Shown here piece by piece: positions 26,672-37,565 of a stretch of 64,000 nucleotides of DNA. A program made the position numbers and the translations under genes. The first letter of the stretch is position 1; each line of letters opens with the position of its first letter. The stretch comes from Humibacillus sp. DSM 29435 (lineage in GTDB: Bacteria > Actinomycetota > Actinomycetes > Actinomycetales > Dermatophilaceae), in the NCBI RefSeq assembly GCF_001758225.1, contig NZ_MAST01000009.1:1-64000 (forward strand), read 5' to 3'. Under the pieces are notes generated by a model. The model did not search any database and was not told where the DNA came from. It saw only the letters and a program-made list of their open reading frames with translations.

Positions 26672-28720
26672 TCAGCGACCCCGCACGACGTCGACGTCCG
26701 CAGCGCGCACGAACGCGAAACGGTGGCCGAGGCTGATCTGGTAGTAGCGGTCGGTGCCCACGATGTCGACGTGGTCGCCCGGGGTCGCGGTCGAGAACGT
26801 CTTGGCGCGGTAGTAGTCGGTGGGCACCGTGAGGTCGGCCACGGCGTAGCGCTGCCCCGGCGCGAACGTGTACTGCAACGGGGCCAGCGCCTCCGCGGGG
26901 ATGGTGGCCGGGTAGGCCGATGCCTCGGGGTAGGCCCGACCGTAGACCGGCACCGACTCGAGACCGGCCTTCGGCACGACGTACCTGCCCTTCACCGGCA
27001 GCGCAGTCGGGTCGCTGCGCGGGTTGAAGAACCAGGCCTTCACGCCGTTGAACCAGATCGCGGTCCAGTCACCGCGGCGTTCGGCCACGGCGAACTCGAG
27101 GCCCGACTGCGCGCGCGCCCCGATGTCACTGACCCCGGTGGTGGCCGGTGACCCGTCGGGCTTGATGCCGACGTCGTTGACGAGCGGCGCCGTGGCACTC
27201 GCATCGGTGCGCAGGTAGACGAAGTTCGTTCCCAGCGAGGCACACGGCGAGCTGACGGTCTCGCAGCCGGTCACGAGTGGCTTGTTGCGGTCATAGCGCG
27301 GCAGGATGCGCACCAGGTCGGTGGCCCGCTTGTCGGCCTTCGACGTGTGTCGCTGCGACGCACCCAACAGGTCGAAGTAGTGCTCCCAGTTCCAGTAGGG
27401 GCCCGGGTCCCAGTGCATGCCGGCCACGTTCGCCGGAGCCACCCCGGGCACCTGGTCGTGCCCGAAGATGTGCTGCCGGTCGAGCGGGATGTCGTACTTC
27501 TTGGCGAGGTACTTCACCAGTCGCGCCGACGAGCGGTACATCGGCTCGCTGAACCACAGGGCGCCGGTGGCCGCGTAGCCCTCGTGCTCGACCCCGATCG
27601 AGTGCATGTTGATGTACCAGTTGCCGGCGTGCCAGCCGATGTCCTGGGGGGCGAGGTGCTGGGCGACGTGACCGTCGGACGACCGGAGCGTGTAGTTCCA
27701 CGCCAGGTAGGTCGGGTCGGTGACCAGGCCGAGGGTCGTGTCGTAGCTCGCCTCGGTGTTGTGGATGACGATGTTGGTCAGCTTGGGCGCACGAGGACGC
27801 CTGGCGATGTCGTGGTTGCCGTAGTCGCCGGGGTCGGGGCCGGTCTGCTCGTACGGGGCCGGGATCCAGTCGCAGTCGAGGCTCTTCGGGCAGTCGAGCG
27901 GGCCGTTCTTCGCCTTCTTGGCCAGCCTCAGCCCGGTGATCTGCGAGCGCTGCGGCGCAGCCCGCGTCGGCAGCAACGAGACGCTCTTGCCATCGACGGT
28001 CTGACGCGCGGCCCCCGTCGCCAGCACCGAGAAGGCGTCGTCGGCGAACGACTCCGCGGCATCCGCCTCGATCGTGCCGGATGCCGCGGCCACAGCCGCG
28101 AACCAGACGCCGGGGTCGGTCTTGACACCGGTCGGGTGACCGAGCCGGCGCTGGTCGGCGGCGAGCAGGGCCGCACCGCCGCGGATGTTGGCCGTCTCGT
28201 CGGTGCGCAGCGCATCCTTGGACACGCCCAGCAGCACCGCCGCACGGCCGAGGGTGTCGACGGCCGGCATCGGTTGGCCGGCCGTCATGGCGGGGCCACC
28301 CAGGCCTCGAGCTTCGGACGGGCTGGCGAGGGCAGCGTCGACGAGGTGCATCGGCCCGTAGCCCCCGGTGGTGCTGTGGCCGGGGTGGAAGTCCCAGCGG
28401 GTCTGCGCGTACGACACCGCCTCCAGCACCGCCTGGGGCACCCCGAACTCGGCGGAGGCCGCCGCGAAGGCACGCTCGCGGCTGCCGGCGTCCGAGGAGA
28501 CGGATGCCGCCCGGTCGGCCGCCCCCGGCTGCCCCGTCGTGCTCGTCGGTGCCGCGGTCGCGACCGGCCCGTTGACGAACGAGGTGGCGAGCGTGGCGGC
28601 GAGCGTGGCCATGACGGCAGCCGAGCCGACCGTCCGTCGCAGGCGGCGGGGTCGTGCTCCTCCCGTCGTGACGGGGTGCGACTCACTGGATGAGGGGTGA
28701 AGATCCTGGTCTCGTGTCAC
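26672..28720 (-). CDS. Secreted N-acetylmuramoyl-L-alanine amidase (Amidase_2)
   Basis: About 682 aa. Signal peptide (RRLRRTVGSAAVMATLAATL...VATAA), a Pro/Ser/Thr-rich stretch, an N-terminal helical lysozyme-like region, then the Amidase_2 domain with zinc ligands in IVIHNTEASYD, VEHEGYA and FGHDQVPG. The C terminus (about 480-682) looks like SH3-type cell-wall-binding repeats. It cleaves the amide bond between MurNAc and the stem peptide. GTG 28720 with AGGAAGGA upstream is preferred over the longer frame. Confidence 0.88.
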   Translation of the reverse strand: MTRDQDLHPSSSESHPVTTGGARPRRLRRTVGSAAVMATLAATLATSFVNGPVATAAPTSTTGQPGAADRAASVSSDAGSRERAFAAASAEFGVPQAVLEAVSYAQTRWDFHPGHSTTGGYGPMHLVDAALASPSEARGLGGPAMTAGQPMPAVDTLGRAAVLLGVSKDALRTDETANIRGGAALLAADQRRLGHPTGVKTDPGVWFAAVAAASGTIEADAAESFADDAFSVLATGAARQTVDGKSVSLLPTRAAPQRSQITGLRLAKKAKNGPLDCPKSLDCDWIPAPYEQTGPDPGDYGNHDIARRPRAPKLTNIVIHNTEASYDTTLGLVTDPTYLAWNYTLRSSDGHVAQHLAPQDIGWHAGNWYINMHSIGVEHEGYAATGALWFSEPMYRSSARLVKYLAKKYDIPLDRQHIFGHDQVPGVAPANVAGMHWDPGPYWNWEHYFDLLGASQRHTSKADKRATDLVRILPRYDRNKPLVTGCETVSSPCASLGTNFVYLRTDASATAPLVNDVGIKPDGSPATTGVSDIGARAQSGLEFAVAERRGDWTAIWFNGVKAWFFNPRSDPTALPVKGRYVVPKAGLESVPVYGRAYPEASAYPATIPAEALAPLQYTFAPGQRYAVADLTVPTDYYRAKTFSTATPGDHVDIVGTDRYYQISLGHRFAFVRAADVDVVRGR

Positions 28721-28935
28721 TAGGCCGATGTCCTTCCTGTTGTGGGCACTGGTGGTGGCCGCTTTTGTTGCGAGATGCCGTCTGCGCGTCACGTTCTTCG
28801 CGACAGCACCAACCACTCAACTTCGACCTTTCACGACTTCGGCCGGTCTCGCCACCTGAAAAGTTCATGAGAGCGTTGCGCAACCCGACCCGTACGAAGG
28901 TGCATTACTCCCGGCTTTGAAGCACACTGGGCTGC

Positions 28936-29625
28936 ATGGGGCGTCTTGGCCTGGGATCAGGGCTGGCCATCGCCGCACTCACCATCAGTGGGTGCGGCTC
29001 TGTGGCGAACCTCGGCGGCACCCCGGCCGTCACGGCATCAACACCCAGTCTCGCCTCCAGCGCGGCCCCGGGCAGAGCCGACGGTGGCGGGCCCCAGAGC
29101 GTCGAGTCGCCCGGCGACGGGTCACAGCCGGCCCCGCCCAGCCCGGTGTTCCCGCTGACCATCAGTCGCACCGGTGGCATCGCCGAGTTCAACGACACGA
29201 TCACCCTGCGCGCCGACGGCCGGGTGAACGTCGAGACGCGATCGGTGCACGACCGCACCTGCACCCTTGACCGACAACGACAGCGCGACCTGATCGCGGC
29301 TCTGGGCACCCTGCACCTCGGCGACGCCGCCGATACCCCCGTTCCCGACCCGGCTGCCGACGGGTCGGGGAGCACGGCCGGCACTGACGGTATCGGCGGC
29401 ACCAACGGCACCAACGGCACTGACACCACGGGTGGTACGCCGGCAGGCAGTGACACCTCGCAGATCCGCATCTCCGTCATCGACGCTCACGGCCGTTCGG
29501 TCGACCTCGGTGAACCGTCGCTCGCGAGTGTCCTGACGATGGTGACGACCCTGGTCTCCGACGTGACGCTCAGCCAGCCGTCGACCCCGTGCGTCACCAG
29601 CACCGCCGCCGTCGCCGGACGCTGA
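28936..29625 (+). CDS. Putative lipoprotein, possibly emfourin-like
   Basis: 229 aa. Signal peptide with lipobox ISGC, a Ser/Pro-rich linker, and a domain with the repeated pattern ISRTGGIAEFNDTITLRADGRV...LGTL...IRISVIDAHGRSVDL. This resembles emfourin-type (protealysin inhibitor) beta-grasp domains, but the match is by eye. A Gly/Thr/Asn loop (GGTNGTNGTDTTGG) interrupts the domain. It is divergent from the amidase. Confidence 0.6.
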   Translation: MGRLGLGSGLAIAALTISGCGSVANLGGTPAVTASTPSLASSAAPGRADGGGPQSVESPGDGSQPAPPSPVFPLTISRTGGIAEFNDTITLRADGRVNVETRSVHDRTCTLDRQRQRDLIAALGTLHLGDAADTPVPDPAADGSGSTAGTDGIGGTNGTNGTDTTGGTPAGSDTSQIRISVIDAHGRSVDLGEPSLASVLTMVTTLVSDVTLSQPSTPCVTSTAAVAGR

Positions 29626-29656
29626 GCCCCAGCTCGCGCCCTTGGGGCAGTGACCC

Positions 29657-30346
29657 TCAGGCGCCCCCAGCGGTGTCTTCGCCTGCGCGTCGTCTGGCCC
29701 GGGCCAGCTCGTCGGGGGTGTCGACGTCGGTGGCCTCACCCCGGTGGTCGACCTCCACGACGCTCGTCCCGTCGGCCAGCCGCCTCATGCTCTGACCGGT
29801 CGGGTCACCCAGGGCGGCGATGCGGTCGGCCAGTGCCCCGCGCCGCCACACCGCGCACAGCCAGTTGCGCTGCCCGTCGCGGTCGACCGTCACCGCCACC
29901 GACGCGCTGTCGCTGGTCAGTGCGGCCACCAGCCGGTCGAGATGCGCGCTCGTGACGAAGGGCAGGTCGCCCGCCAGCACGATCACAAGATCGGCCCGCG
30001 AACCCGGCCCCCCGGCATCCGGCGAGGGCCCCCGCGGGGTCGGCGCAGCCCCGTGAGCCTCCGACGTGAGCTCGTCGAGGTGGCGCAACCCCGAAGCGAG
30101 CCCAGCCACCGGCCCGCCCCCGGGGTGATCGTCGGCGATGGTCACGGTGTCGCCAGGCACGCCGAGGTCGCTGCCCACCACGAACGTGCGGCGCGGTCGC
30201 GCCGCGTCGACGACACGCTCGACCATGGCGCGCCCGGCCACCTCGAGGGCCGGCTTGTGACGCCCCATCCGTCTGGAGGCACCACCGGTCAGCACGATGA
30301 CGACGACAGCGGCCTCGTCTGCCGAACGGGGGTGGTCGTGGTGCAC
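29657..30346 (-). CDS. mobA: MobA-like molybdopterin nucleotidyltransferase
   Basis: 229 aa. Signature LTGGASRRMGRHKPALEVAGR at the N terminus and VLAGDLPFVT near the middle mark the MobA/GlmU-like nucleotidyltransferase family; the C-terminal DVDTPDEL is also typical. MobA attaches GMP to molybdopterin. A Pro/Gly-rich insertion (PTPRGPSPDAGG) lies before the second motif. I chose GTG 30346; a start at 30373 would overlap the fdhD start. It is divergent from fdhD, so both are molybdenum related. Confidence 0.85.
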   Translation of the reverse strand: MHHDHPRSADEAAVVVIVLTGGASRRMGRHKPALEVAGRAMVERVVDAARPRRTFVVGSDLGVPGDTVTIADDHPGGGPVAGLASGLRHLDELTSEAHGAAPTPRGPSPDAGGPGSRADLVIVLAGDLPFVTSAHLDRLVAALTSDSASVAVTVDRDGQRNWLCAVWRRGALADRIAALGDPTGQSMRRLADGTSVVEVDHRGEATDVDTPDELARARRRAGEDTAGGA

Positions 30347-30371
30347 GCGCCGAGTCTGGCACGCTGGGATC

Positions 30372-31217
30372 ATGGGCCGCGTCACCGTCAGACGAAAGAT
30401 CACGAGGATCGATCTCGCGACGCCGCGCGTCAGTACGGTGGCCGACACGCTGTCGGTCGAGGAGCCTCTTGAGCTGAGGGTCGGCGGGGTGCCCCTCACG
30501 GTCACGATGCGAACGCCGGGTCATGACATCGAGATGGTTCACGGCTTCCTACTCAGCGAGGGGCTGATCCACTCCCTCGACGACGTGCAGATGGCGCGCT
30601 ACTGCGCCGGCGCGGTGACCGCAGGCGACACGGGGTTCGACGAGAACACCTACAACGTCATCGACGTGACCCTGGCGCCGGGCGTGGCCGCTCCGGATGC
30701 CAGCGCCACCCGGTCGTTCTTCACCTCCTCATCGTGCGGCGTCTGTGGCAAGGCCAGCATCGAACAGCTCCGGGCTCAGACCCCGTACGACGTGAGCACG
30801 GACGACAGTGAGTTTGCCGCGAAGGTCATCGCCGTGATGCCCGCAGCCCTGCGGGCCGAGCAGCGCACCTTCGAACAGACTGGTGGCCTGCACGCGGCCG
30901 GGCTGTTCACGGCCGACGGCGAGCGGCTCGTCGTGCGTGAGGATGTGGGCCGTCACAACGCGGTCGACAAGGTGGTCGGCTGGGCCCTGATGAACGATCG
31001 GCTGCCCGCCCGCGGCTGCGTGCTGATGGTCTCAAGCCGCGCCTCGTTCGAGCTCGCGCAGAAGGCCATCATGGCCGGAATCCCTTGTCTGGCGGCGGTT
31101 TCGGCCCCCTCATCCCTTGCGGTCGACAGCGCCGAGGATGCCGGACTCACCCTCGTCGGCTTCGTGCGCAATCAACAGATGAACGTGTATGCCGCCCACC
31201 ACCGGGTCACCACCTGA
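30372..31217 (+). CDS. fdhD: Formate dehydrogenase accessory sulfurtransferase FdhD
   Basis: 281 aa. FdhD-type sulfurtransferase that sulfurates the molybdenum cofactor. The catalytic Cys pair is in SSSCGVCGKAS; other family marks are PGHDIEMVHGFLLSEGLI, VREDVGRHNAVDKVVGWAL and SSRASFELAQKAIMAGIP. No formate dehydrogenase lies in the window, but the cox-type molybdenum hydroxylase at 38-43 kb is a possible client. Confidence 0.95.
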   Translation: MGRVTVRRKITRIDLATPRVSTVADTLSVEEPLELRVGGVPLTVTMRTPGHDIEMVHGFLLSEGLIHSLDDVQMARYCAGAVTAGDTGFDENTYNVIDVTLAPGVAAPDASATRSFFTSSSCGVCGKASIEQLRAQTPYDVSTDDSEFAAKVIAVMPAALRAEQRTFEQTGGLHAAGLFTADGERLVVREDVGRHNAVDKVVGWALMNDRLPARGCVLMVSSRASFELAQKAIMAGIPCLAAVSAPSSLAVDSAEDAGLTLVGFVRNQQMNVYAAHHRVTT

Positions 31218-31277
31218 GGTGCCTGCCCAGCCTGAACCGCTCAGCTCGACCCCGACCCGACCCGACCGGAGAAACCC

Positions 31278-31625
31278 ATGGCTGTGTTCGCGATCCACTA
31301 CGACTACCCCGACGACACGAGCGAGATGCTGGAGATTCGGCCTGAGCACCGGGAGTGGCTGTCGTCAGTGCCGGGGCTGCTGGTGGCCGGCATGTACCAG
31401 CCCGGCCGCGACGAGGCGACCCATGGCGAACCCGGTCAACCCCTTGAGGGGATGCCGTCCAACGGGGCCCTGATCGTGGTCAGTGGCAGCTCGGTGGCCG
31501 ACGTCGCAGCCACCTTCGACCACGACCCCTACTGGGTGGCCGGCTTCGTACTGCGACGGGTGGTGCGTGAGTGGAACCCGCCGCTCGGACCGTGGGTGGC
31601 CGACGCCGCGAACTCCCCCGGCTGA
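31278..31625 (+). CDS. YciI-like domain protein
   Basis: 115 aa of the dimeric ferredoxin-like YciI/YCII fold. Marks include FAIHYDYPDD at the N terminus and VSGSSVADVAATFDHDPYWVAGF, with its conserved Asp-Pro. The biochemical role of this family is unknown; some members act on small aromatic or chlorinated compounds. ATG 31278 has GGAGAAACC upstream. Confidence 0.82.
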   Translation: MAVFAIHYDYPDDTSEMLEIRPEHREWLSSVPGLLVAGMYQPGRDEATHGEPGQPLEGMPSNGALIVVSGSSVADVAATFDHDPYWVAGFVLRRVVREWNPPLGPWVADAANSPG

Positions 31626-31680
31626 CCCACCCGCAACCTCACAAACCCACCCACCAGCAACGTGAACGCTGGGAGTCACA

Positions 31681-33318
<1,638 letters not shown>

Positions 33319-33350
33319 GGCATCAGACTAGGGCCGCCTGTTCGCCCCGG

Positions 33351-34553
33351 TCAGAGGGGGTGCACACGCACGACATCGCCCTCGACCAGCGTCTCGACCT
33401 CCGCGGGCACCTCGACGAGGGCGTTGGCGGCGGCGAGCGCCGCCAGGTGCCGGCCGTGGGGCAGGGTGACTGTGCCGTCATCATGAAGCACGCTGGTGAG
33501 GAACTGCATTCTGCCGGCTCGCATCGACCGTGGCCCCCCGTGGAAGGTGGCGGTGCGGGCCACGGCCGGGGGTGCGCCGTGTCGAGCGTCGAGCGCCGGC
33601 CGCACCAACATCTGGAACGCGACGAAGGCACCTCCCGGGGTGCCGGGCAGGCACACCACGGGCAGGCTCCGCCACCGGCCGAGCCCCTGCGGCCCTCCCG
33701 GTTGCATGGCCAGGTGACGGAACTCGAACGACGCGAGCGGCTCGCACACCTGGCGCACCACCTCGTAAGCGCCGGCACTCACCCCGCCGGTGGTGATGAC
33801 GAGGTCGACCGCGCCGGAGGTGACGAGATCGTCGAGTACCGCCCGCAGCCGCTCCGGTTCGTCGTCGCACGTCAGAACCGGAGCCGCAACACAACCGGCC
33901 GACAGGGCCAGCGCGGCGACCATGTCGCTGTTCGACTCGTGGATGCTGCCGAGGCCGGGCTCCCTGCTCGGGTCGACCAGCTCGGCCCCCGTTGCCACCA
34001 CGGCCACCCGAACAGCCGCGCACACGAGCGCCTGAGCGCACCCTGCTGAGCGGCCCAAGGCGATGAGTGCCGGCGTGACGACCGACCCGCTGGTGGCGAT
34101 GGTCGTGCCGGCTGCGACGTCCTCGCCGCGACGGCGCAGGTGGCGTCCGGCGTGCACGCCCACCGAGATCACGACCCGCTTCGGGGCAGGGCCGGTCGGC
34201 GTCGCGTCGGTGTGCTCGACCGGCACGACCGCTGAGGTGCCGATGGGTAGCCGGGCCCCGGTCATCACCCGGGCCGCCTCACCGCGACCGAGCTCGAAGA
34301 ACGGGGCCAGTCCGGCCGGCACGTCTCCGACGACCACGAACTCACGCTGCTCAGCGCTGCTGGGGTGTACGGCGTAGCCGTCCATGGCTGAGTTGTCGAA
34401 GCGAGGCAGGTCGTCGGCGGCCACGAGGTCGGCTGCGAGGCGCCGCCCGAGGGCGTGCCGGTCGAGCGCGACCCGGCGTGCTACCGGGCCGCCGACCAGC
34501 CGCTGGATGGCGGCTCGGTGCTCAGCGACGGAGACCTGGCGCTCGAAGGACAC
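33351..34553 (-). CDS. moeA: Molybdopterin molybdenumtransferase MoeA
   Basis: About 400 aa. MoeA inserts molybdate into molybdopterin. Family marks are PRFDNSAMDGYAV near residue 50, MTGARLPIGTSAVVPVE, RRRGEDVAAG, NSDM, TTGGVSAGAYEVVRQV and LPGTPGGAF. I chose GTG 34553, since the upstream frame adds 26 unlikely residues. With mobA and fdhD it makes up the cofactor part of the molybdenum gene set. Confidence 0.93.
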   Translation of the reverse strand: MSFERQVSVAEHRAAIQRLVGGPVARRVALDRHALGRRLAADLVAADDLPRFDNSAMDGYAVHPSSAEQREFVVVGDVPAGLAPFFELGRGEAARVMTGARLPIGTSAVVPVEHTDATPTGPAPKRVVISVGVHAGRHLRRRGEDVAAGTTIATSGSVVTPALIALGRSAGCAQALVCAAVRVAVVATGAELVDPSREPGLGSIHESNSDMVAALALSAGCVAAPVLTCDDEPERLRAVLDDLVTSGAVDLVITTGGVSAGAYEVVRQVCEPLASFEFRHLAMQPGGPQGLGRWRSLPVVCLPGTPGGAFVAFQMLVRPALDARHGAPPAVARTATFHGGPRSMRAGRMQFLTSVLHDDGTVTLPHGRHLAALAAANALVEVPAEVETLVEGDVVRVHPL

Positions 34554-34702
34554 GGCGCCAGTCTGGCGCACCGCCACTCGGAACGACCTGGCGGTCCGGC
34601 CACCGGGGGTCGGGACGATACTGGGAGCCACCCGTGATCACGGTTCGCGCCCGCGCGACCCGCGGTTCGGCGAAGTCGTCGCACCCTTCCAGAACGGCAC
34701 GC

Positions 34703-35347
34703 ATGGACCTCACGCCCTCACCTCACCCCCTGGTCACCGCCCACCTCGACGAGGTCGACACGCTGCTGCGCGGGCTGCCGCCCGCCGAACGGTCAGAGGT
34801 GATGGAGGGCATCCGCGCCGAGACCACCACCAGCGTCGCCAGGCTCGGTGCCGACCCGACCGATGCCGAGGTCGAGGCCGCCGTGGCGCGCCTCGGGTCG
34901 CCCCGCTCGATCGCTGACAAGGCCTATGCCGACCGCAAAGAGGCGGGGCACCCGCGCCAGGCCATCGCACCGGGCAACGGCGACGCCCTTGCCGAGAGCT
35001 GGGTGCCGGTCGCCGTCGCCGCACTCGGCGCCGGCGCCCTCGTCGCCATCGGGTACCTCGCCGTCACTCTGGCCGCCGTCGCCACCGGACGGTGGGTGCT
35101 GTTCGCCTGGGTCGGAATCGTGCTGCTGTCGTCGATGTCTCCGCTGTGGAGTCGCGGTGAAACCGTGCTGCTCATCGGGCTGGTGCCGGTGGGTTGGGCC
35201 CTGGTCGCCGTACCGGGCCGGTTCGGTCACAGCGGCCTCGCGGTCGCCGGCGGGGTCGCCGCGGCCGCGCTCTTCGGTGTGCTGCTGCCGCGCCTCGTGC
35301 TGCGTGGGCGCGAACGGGCCCAGCGGCATCCGCCCGTCGGGCTCTGA
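34703..35347 (+). CDS. HAAS-domain membrane protein
   Basis: 214 aa. The N-terminal 75 residues (LVTAHLDEVDTLLRGLPPAERSEVMEGIRAETTTSV..ARLGSPRSIADKAYADR) match the HAAS/DUF1700-type domain, followed by four to six hydrophobic segments. Such proteins often act with a PadR-type regulator or sit in sensing operons, but none is adjacent here. ATG 34703. Confidence 0.75.
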   Translation: MDLTPSPHPLVTAHLDEVDTLLRGLPPAERSEVMEGIRAETTTSVARLGADPTDAEVEAAVARLGSPRSIADKAYADRKEAGHPRQAIAPGNGDALAESWVPVAVAALGAGALVAIGYLAVTLAAVATGRWVLFAWVGIVLLSSMSPLWSRGETVLLIGLVPVGWALVAVPGRFGHSGLAVAGGVAAAALFGVLLPRLVLRGRERAQRHPPVGL

Positions 35348-35355
35348 TGCGCCGG

Positions 35356-35413
35356 CCGGGCCCGTAGCCAGCCGGGCCCGTAGCCAGCCGGGCCCGTAGG
35401 CAACCGGGCCCGT
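35356..35413. repeat. 16-bp tandem repeat
   Basis: About 3.6 copies of CCGGGCCCGTAGCCAG, each containing the palindrome CGGGCCCG. The last full copy has GGCAA instead of GCCAG. It lies 8 bp after the HAAS gene stop and may act as a transcription terminator region. Confidence 0.9.
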
Positions 35414-35832
35414 CAACGCTCGATGACGTCTGTCGGGGAGCCCGCCGCGCGCATCGAACACGATCTCGTGTGGCCCCAGCTTTGGGCGTCGCTTCGAACA
35501 GATCGTGGCAACCCGCCGCTTGACCGCTCGGGGGTCCCACGTCGGTCCAACGTCGCGGGCCGCTCACCGGTCAGACCGAGCAGCACCGCTGTGTGGGCTC
35601 GACGGCCATACCGACCAAAAACGGCTCAAACACGTTGAGCGCCTTGGGGTTTCGCGGCTCTGTGTTGCTGGTCAGAGCGACGGGAACCTCGGCGAGGCTC
35701 CCTGAGATTTTCCTGCGAATTTTACTATTTCCATACCTTTCTCGGTTCGTCAACCTAGTCTGCTCATGGGACAACTGACCCGGCGCGGGGGCGCCTGGGG
35801 TCACATCAAGCTCAACCAATGGGGGAATACCT
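35414..35832. promoter_or_regulatory. Intergenic region with AT-rich promoter of the surface-protein gene
   Basis: About 420 bp without a gene. From 35700 to 35760 the composition drops sharply in GC (GATTTTCCTGCG then AATTTTACTATTTCC), the most AT-rich stretch of this part of the window, and it is the likely promoter of the gene at 35833. I could not assign a -10 box with confidence. Confidence 0.5.
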
Positions 35833-36651
35833 GTGAACGAAACCAAGACCATCCGCCTGCCCAAACGGGCTGGAGTGGTTGCCGCTGCCGTCGGCCTGTC
35901 CGCGGTGGGCCTCATCACCGTGGCGTCGGGATTCCCTGCGTCGGCTCAGGTCATGAAGCCGGGCGACCGCGTGTGGGAGTGCCACTACGCACAGTCGGGT
36001 ACGGACGCCGAATACCTGGTGAAGAACAACAACCCGCGCGACGTCCCGTGGAAGTCGGCCGACCTCAACGGCGACGGCGAGGTCTCCGTCGGAAACCAGT
36101 ACCTCGCTGCGGGGGGAAACCGCATCTACGTCGTGCAGATCAACGGTGACTCGCCGGGACTGAGCGCGTGCCCCGCACCCAACGCGAGCCCGCTTCCCAC
36201 GGGAACCAAGACCAACTCGGGGTACACCTCGCCGCCCGTGACCACCACGACGACCACGCCGCCGGTGACCACCACGACGACCACGCCGCCGGTCACCACA
36301 CCGCCGACCACGCCGCCCGTGACCACCACGACGACTACACCGCCGGTGACCACCACGACGACTACGCCGCCCGTGACGACGCCGCCGACCACGCCGCCGG
36401 TCACCACACCGCCGACCACGCCGCCCGTCACCACACCGCCGACGACACCTCCGGTGACCACGCCGCCGGTCACCACGCCGCCGACCACGCCGCCACAGAC
36501 GGCTCCCGGCTACGGTCCTCCCGGAACCGGTGGGGCAGGCTCGTCGAACCCGGCCAACCTCGCCATCGGGTCTGGCCTGCTGCTGCTCGCCGGCGCCATC
36601 ACCATCACGGACGTCGCCCAGCGGCGACGCCGCGCCACCACCGGCAAGTGA
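35833..36651 (+). CDS. Cell-surface protein with Thr/Pro repeats and variant sorting signal
   Basis: 272 aa. A signal peptide (RLPKRAGVVAAAVGLSAVGLITVASGFPASA) is followed by a small folded domain containing an EF-hand-like loop DLNGDGEVS (77-85). A Thr/Pro stalk runs over about 133-222, then PPGTG (229-233), a hydrophobic helix and an RRRR tail. PPGTG is in the place of the LPxTG sorting motif, so the protein is probably anchored by the sortase encoded 71 bp downstream. The GTG start has GGGGGAA upstream. The role may be adhesion or calcium-dependent surface display. Confidence 0.75.
   Translation: MNETKTIRLPKRAGVVAAAVGLSAVGLITVASGFPASAQVMKPGDRVWECHYAQSGTDAEYLVKNNNPRDVPWKSADLNGDGEVSVGNQYLAAGGNRIYVVQINGDSPGLSACPAPNASPLPTGTKTNSGYTSPPVTTTTTTPPVTTTTTTPPVTTPPTTPPVTTTTTTPPVTTTTTTPPVTTPPTTPPVTTPPTTPPVTTPPTTPPVTTPPVTTPPTTPPQTAPGYGPPGTGGAGSSNPANLAIGSGLLLLAGAITITDVAQRRRRATTGK
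36229..36500. repeat. Imperfect tandem repeat encoding the Thr/Pro stalk
   Basis: Imperfect 24-27 bp units encoding PPVTTTTTT or PPVTTPPTT. Slippage in this GC-rich repeat could vary the stalk length between strains. Confidence 0.9.
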
Positions 36652-36722
36652 CGAGCTGCTGACGGTGGGCGGTCGCCATGCGGCCGCCCACCGTCAGCCG
36701 GCTCGCTCGCATCGGAGCTCCT

Positions 36723-37547
36723 ATGCCGCAACGTCGCACGCTCGTGCTGACGGCCGTCGTCGCACTTATGACGGTGGTCGCCACCTGGCTGATCATCCTG
36801 CGCCCTATCGCGCCCGACCCGGTGAGCGCCAGCCCCGCCCCGATGGCCGCCACGTCGCTCAGCCCGTCGGCCTCCGCTGAGACGACGAAGCCGGGGCAGC
36901 CTGCCACCGCACGCACGTCGCCGGCGACAGGGTCCACGCCTTCGGCTCCATCCACCTCTGCCACAGCCGGACAGCCCGCAGCGACCAAGGGCACCCGCGC
37001 CCCGGCAGCGAGGGGCGCCGCTGGAGCGGCCGCCACCTCAACGCGCTGTGTCGCCGCCGTACCGGCTCGACTGGTGATTCCTGCCCTGGGAGTGAACGCC
37101 AAGTTCCAGACCATCGGGCTCGACTCTTCGGGCCCGACCGATGCTCAAGGTCGCAAGGCCTTGGGCAACCCCAGCGATCGCACGAAGGCCGGCTGGTACT
37201 CAGCCGGCCCACGTCCCGGTTCGGGCACCGGCACCGTGCTGGTCAACGGGCACACCTACCACGACGGATCCGCGATCTTCAAGGAGAGCTTCGCCTCCAA
37301 GATCGCCAACGGTCAGCGCATCGACATCGTCGCCGGCAACGGGTCGGTGTGCTCCTACCAGGTGCAACGGGTGTGGCGCGACGTCGCCAAGGGCGACTAC
37401 GCCAACATCGTCTCGAGCCAGGGCCTCTACAACTTCAGCGGCCCGGAGCGGCTGTTCCTGGCCACCTGCGGTGGTCCGTTCAACTCGTGGGAGCAGAACT
37501 ACGATCACATCAGCCTGTTGATCGCCACACCGATCGACCGCGGCTGA
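36723..37547 (+). CDS. Class F-like sortase, catalytic arginine not evident
   Basis: 274 aa. N-terminal membrane anchor (LVLTAVVALMTVVATWLIIL), a Ser/Thr/Pro/Ala linker (about 40-110) and a sortase domain (about 115-274). The catalytic His is H177 in VNGHTYH and the catalytic Cys is C249 in LATCGGPF. After the Cys there is only NSWEQNYDHISLLIATPIDRG, so the usual Arg before the last strand is missing, where Asp-His stands. The start ATG 36723 has GGAG upstream. Its substrate is probably the PPGTG protein encoded just before it. Confidence 0.8.
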   Translation: MPQRRTLVLTAVVALMTVVATWLIILRPIAPDPVSASPAPMAATSLSPSASAETTKPGQPATARTSPATGSTPSAPSTSATAGQPAATKGTRAPAARGAAGAAATSTRCVAAVPARLVIPALGVNAKFQTIGLDSSGPTDAQGRKALGNPSDRTKAGWYSAGPRPGSGTGTVLVNGHTYHDGSAIFKESFASKIANGQRIDIVAGNGSVCSYQVQRVWRDVAKGDYANIVSSQGLYNFSGPERLFLATCGGPFNSWEQNYDHISLLIATPIDRG

Positions 37548-37565
37548 CGAACGAGCAGCGCCGCC

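Noticed and set aside
36126-36488. Minus-strand Gly/Val-repeat frame
   Set aside because: It is the complement of the Thr/Pro-repeat stalk, so the repeats explain it; no start signal.
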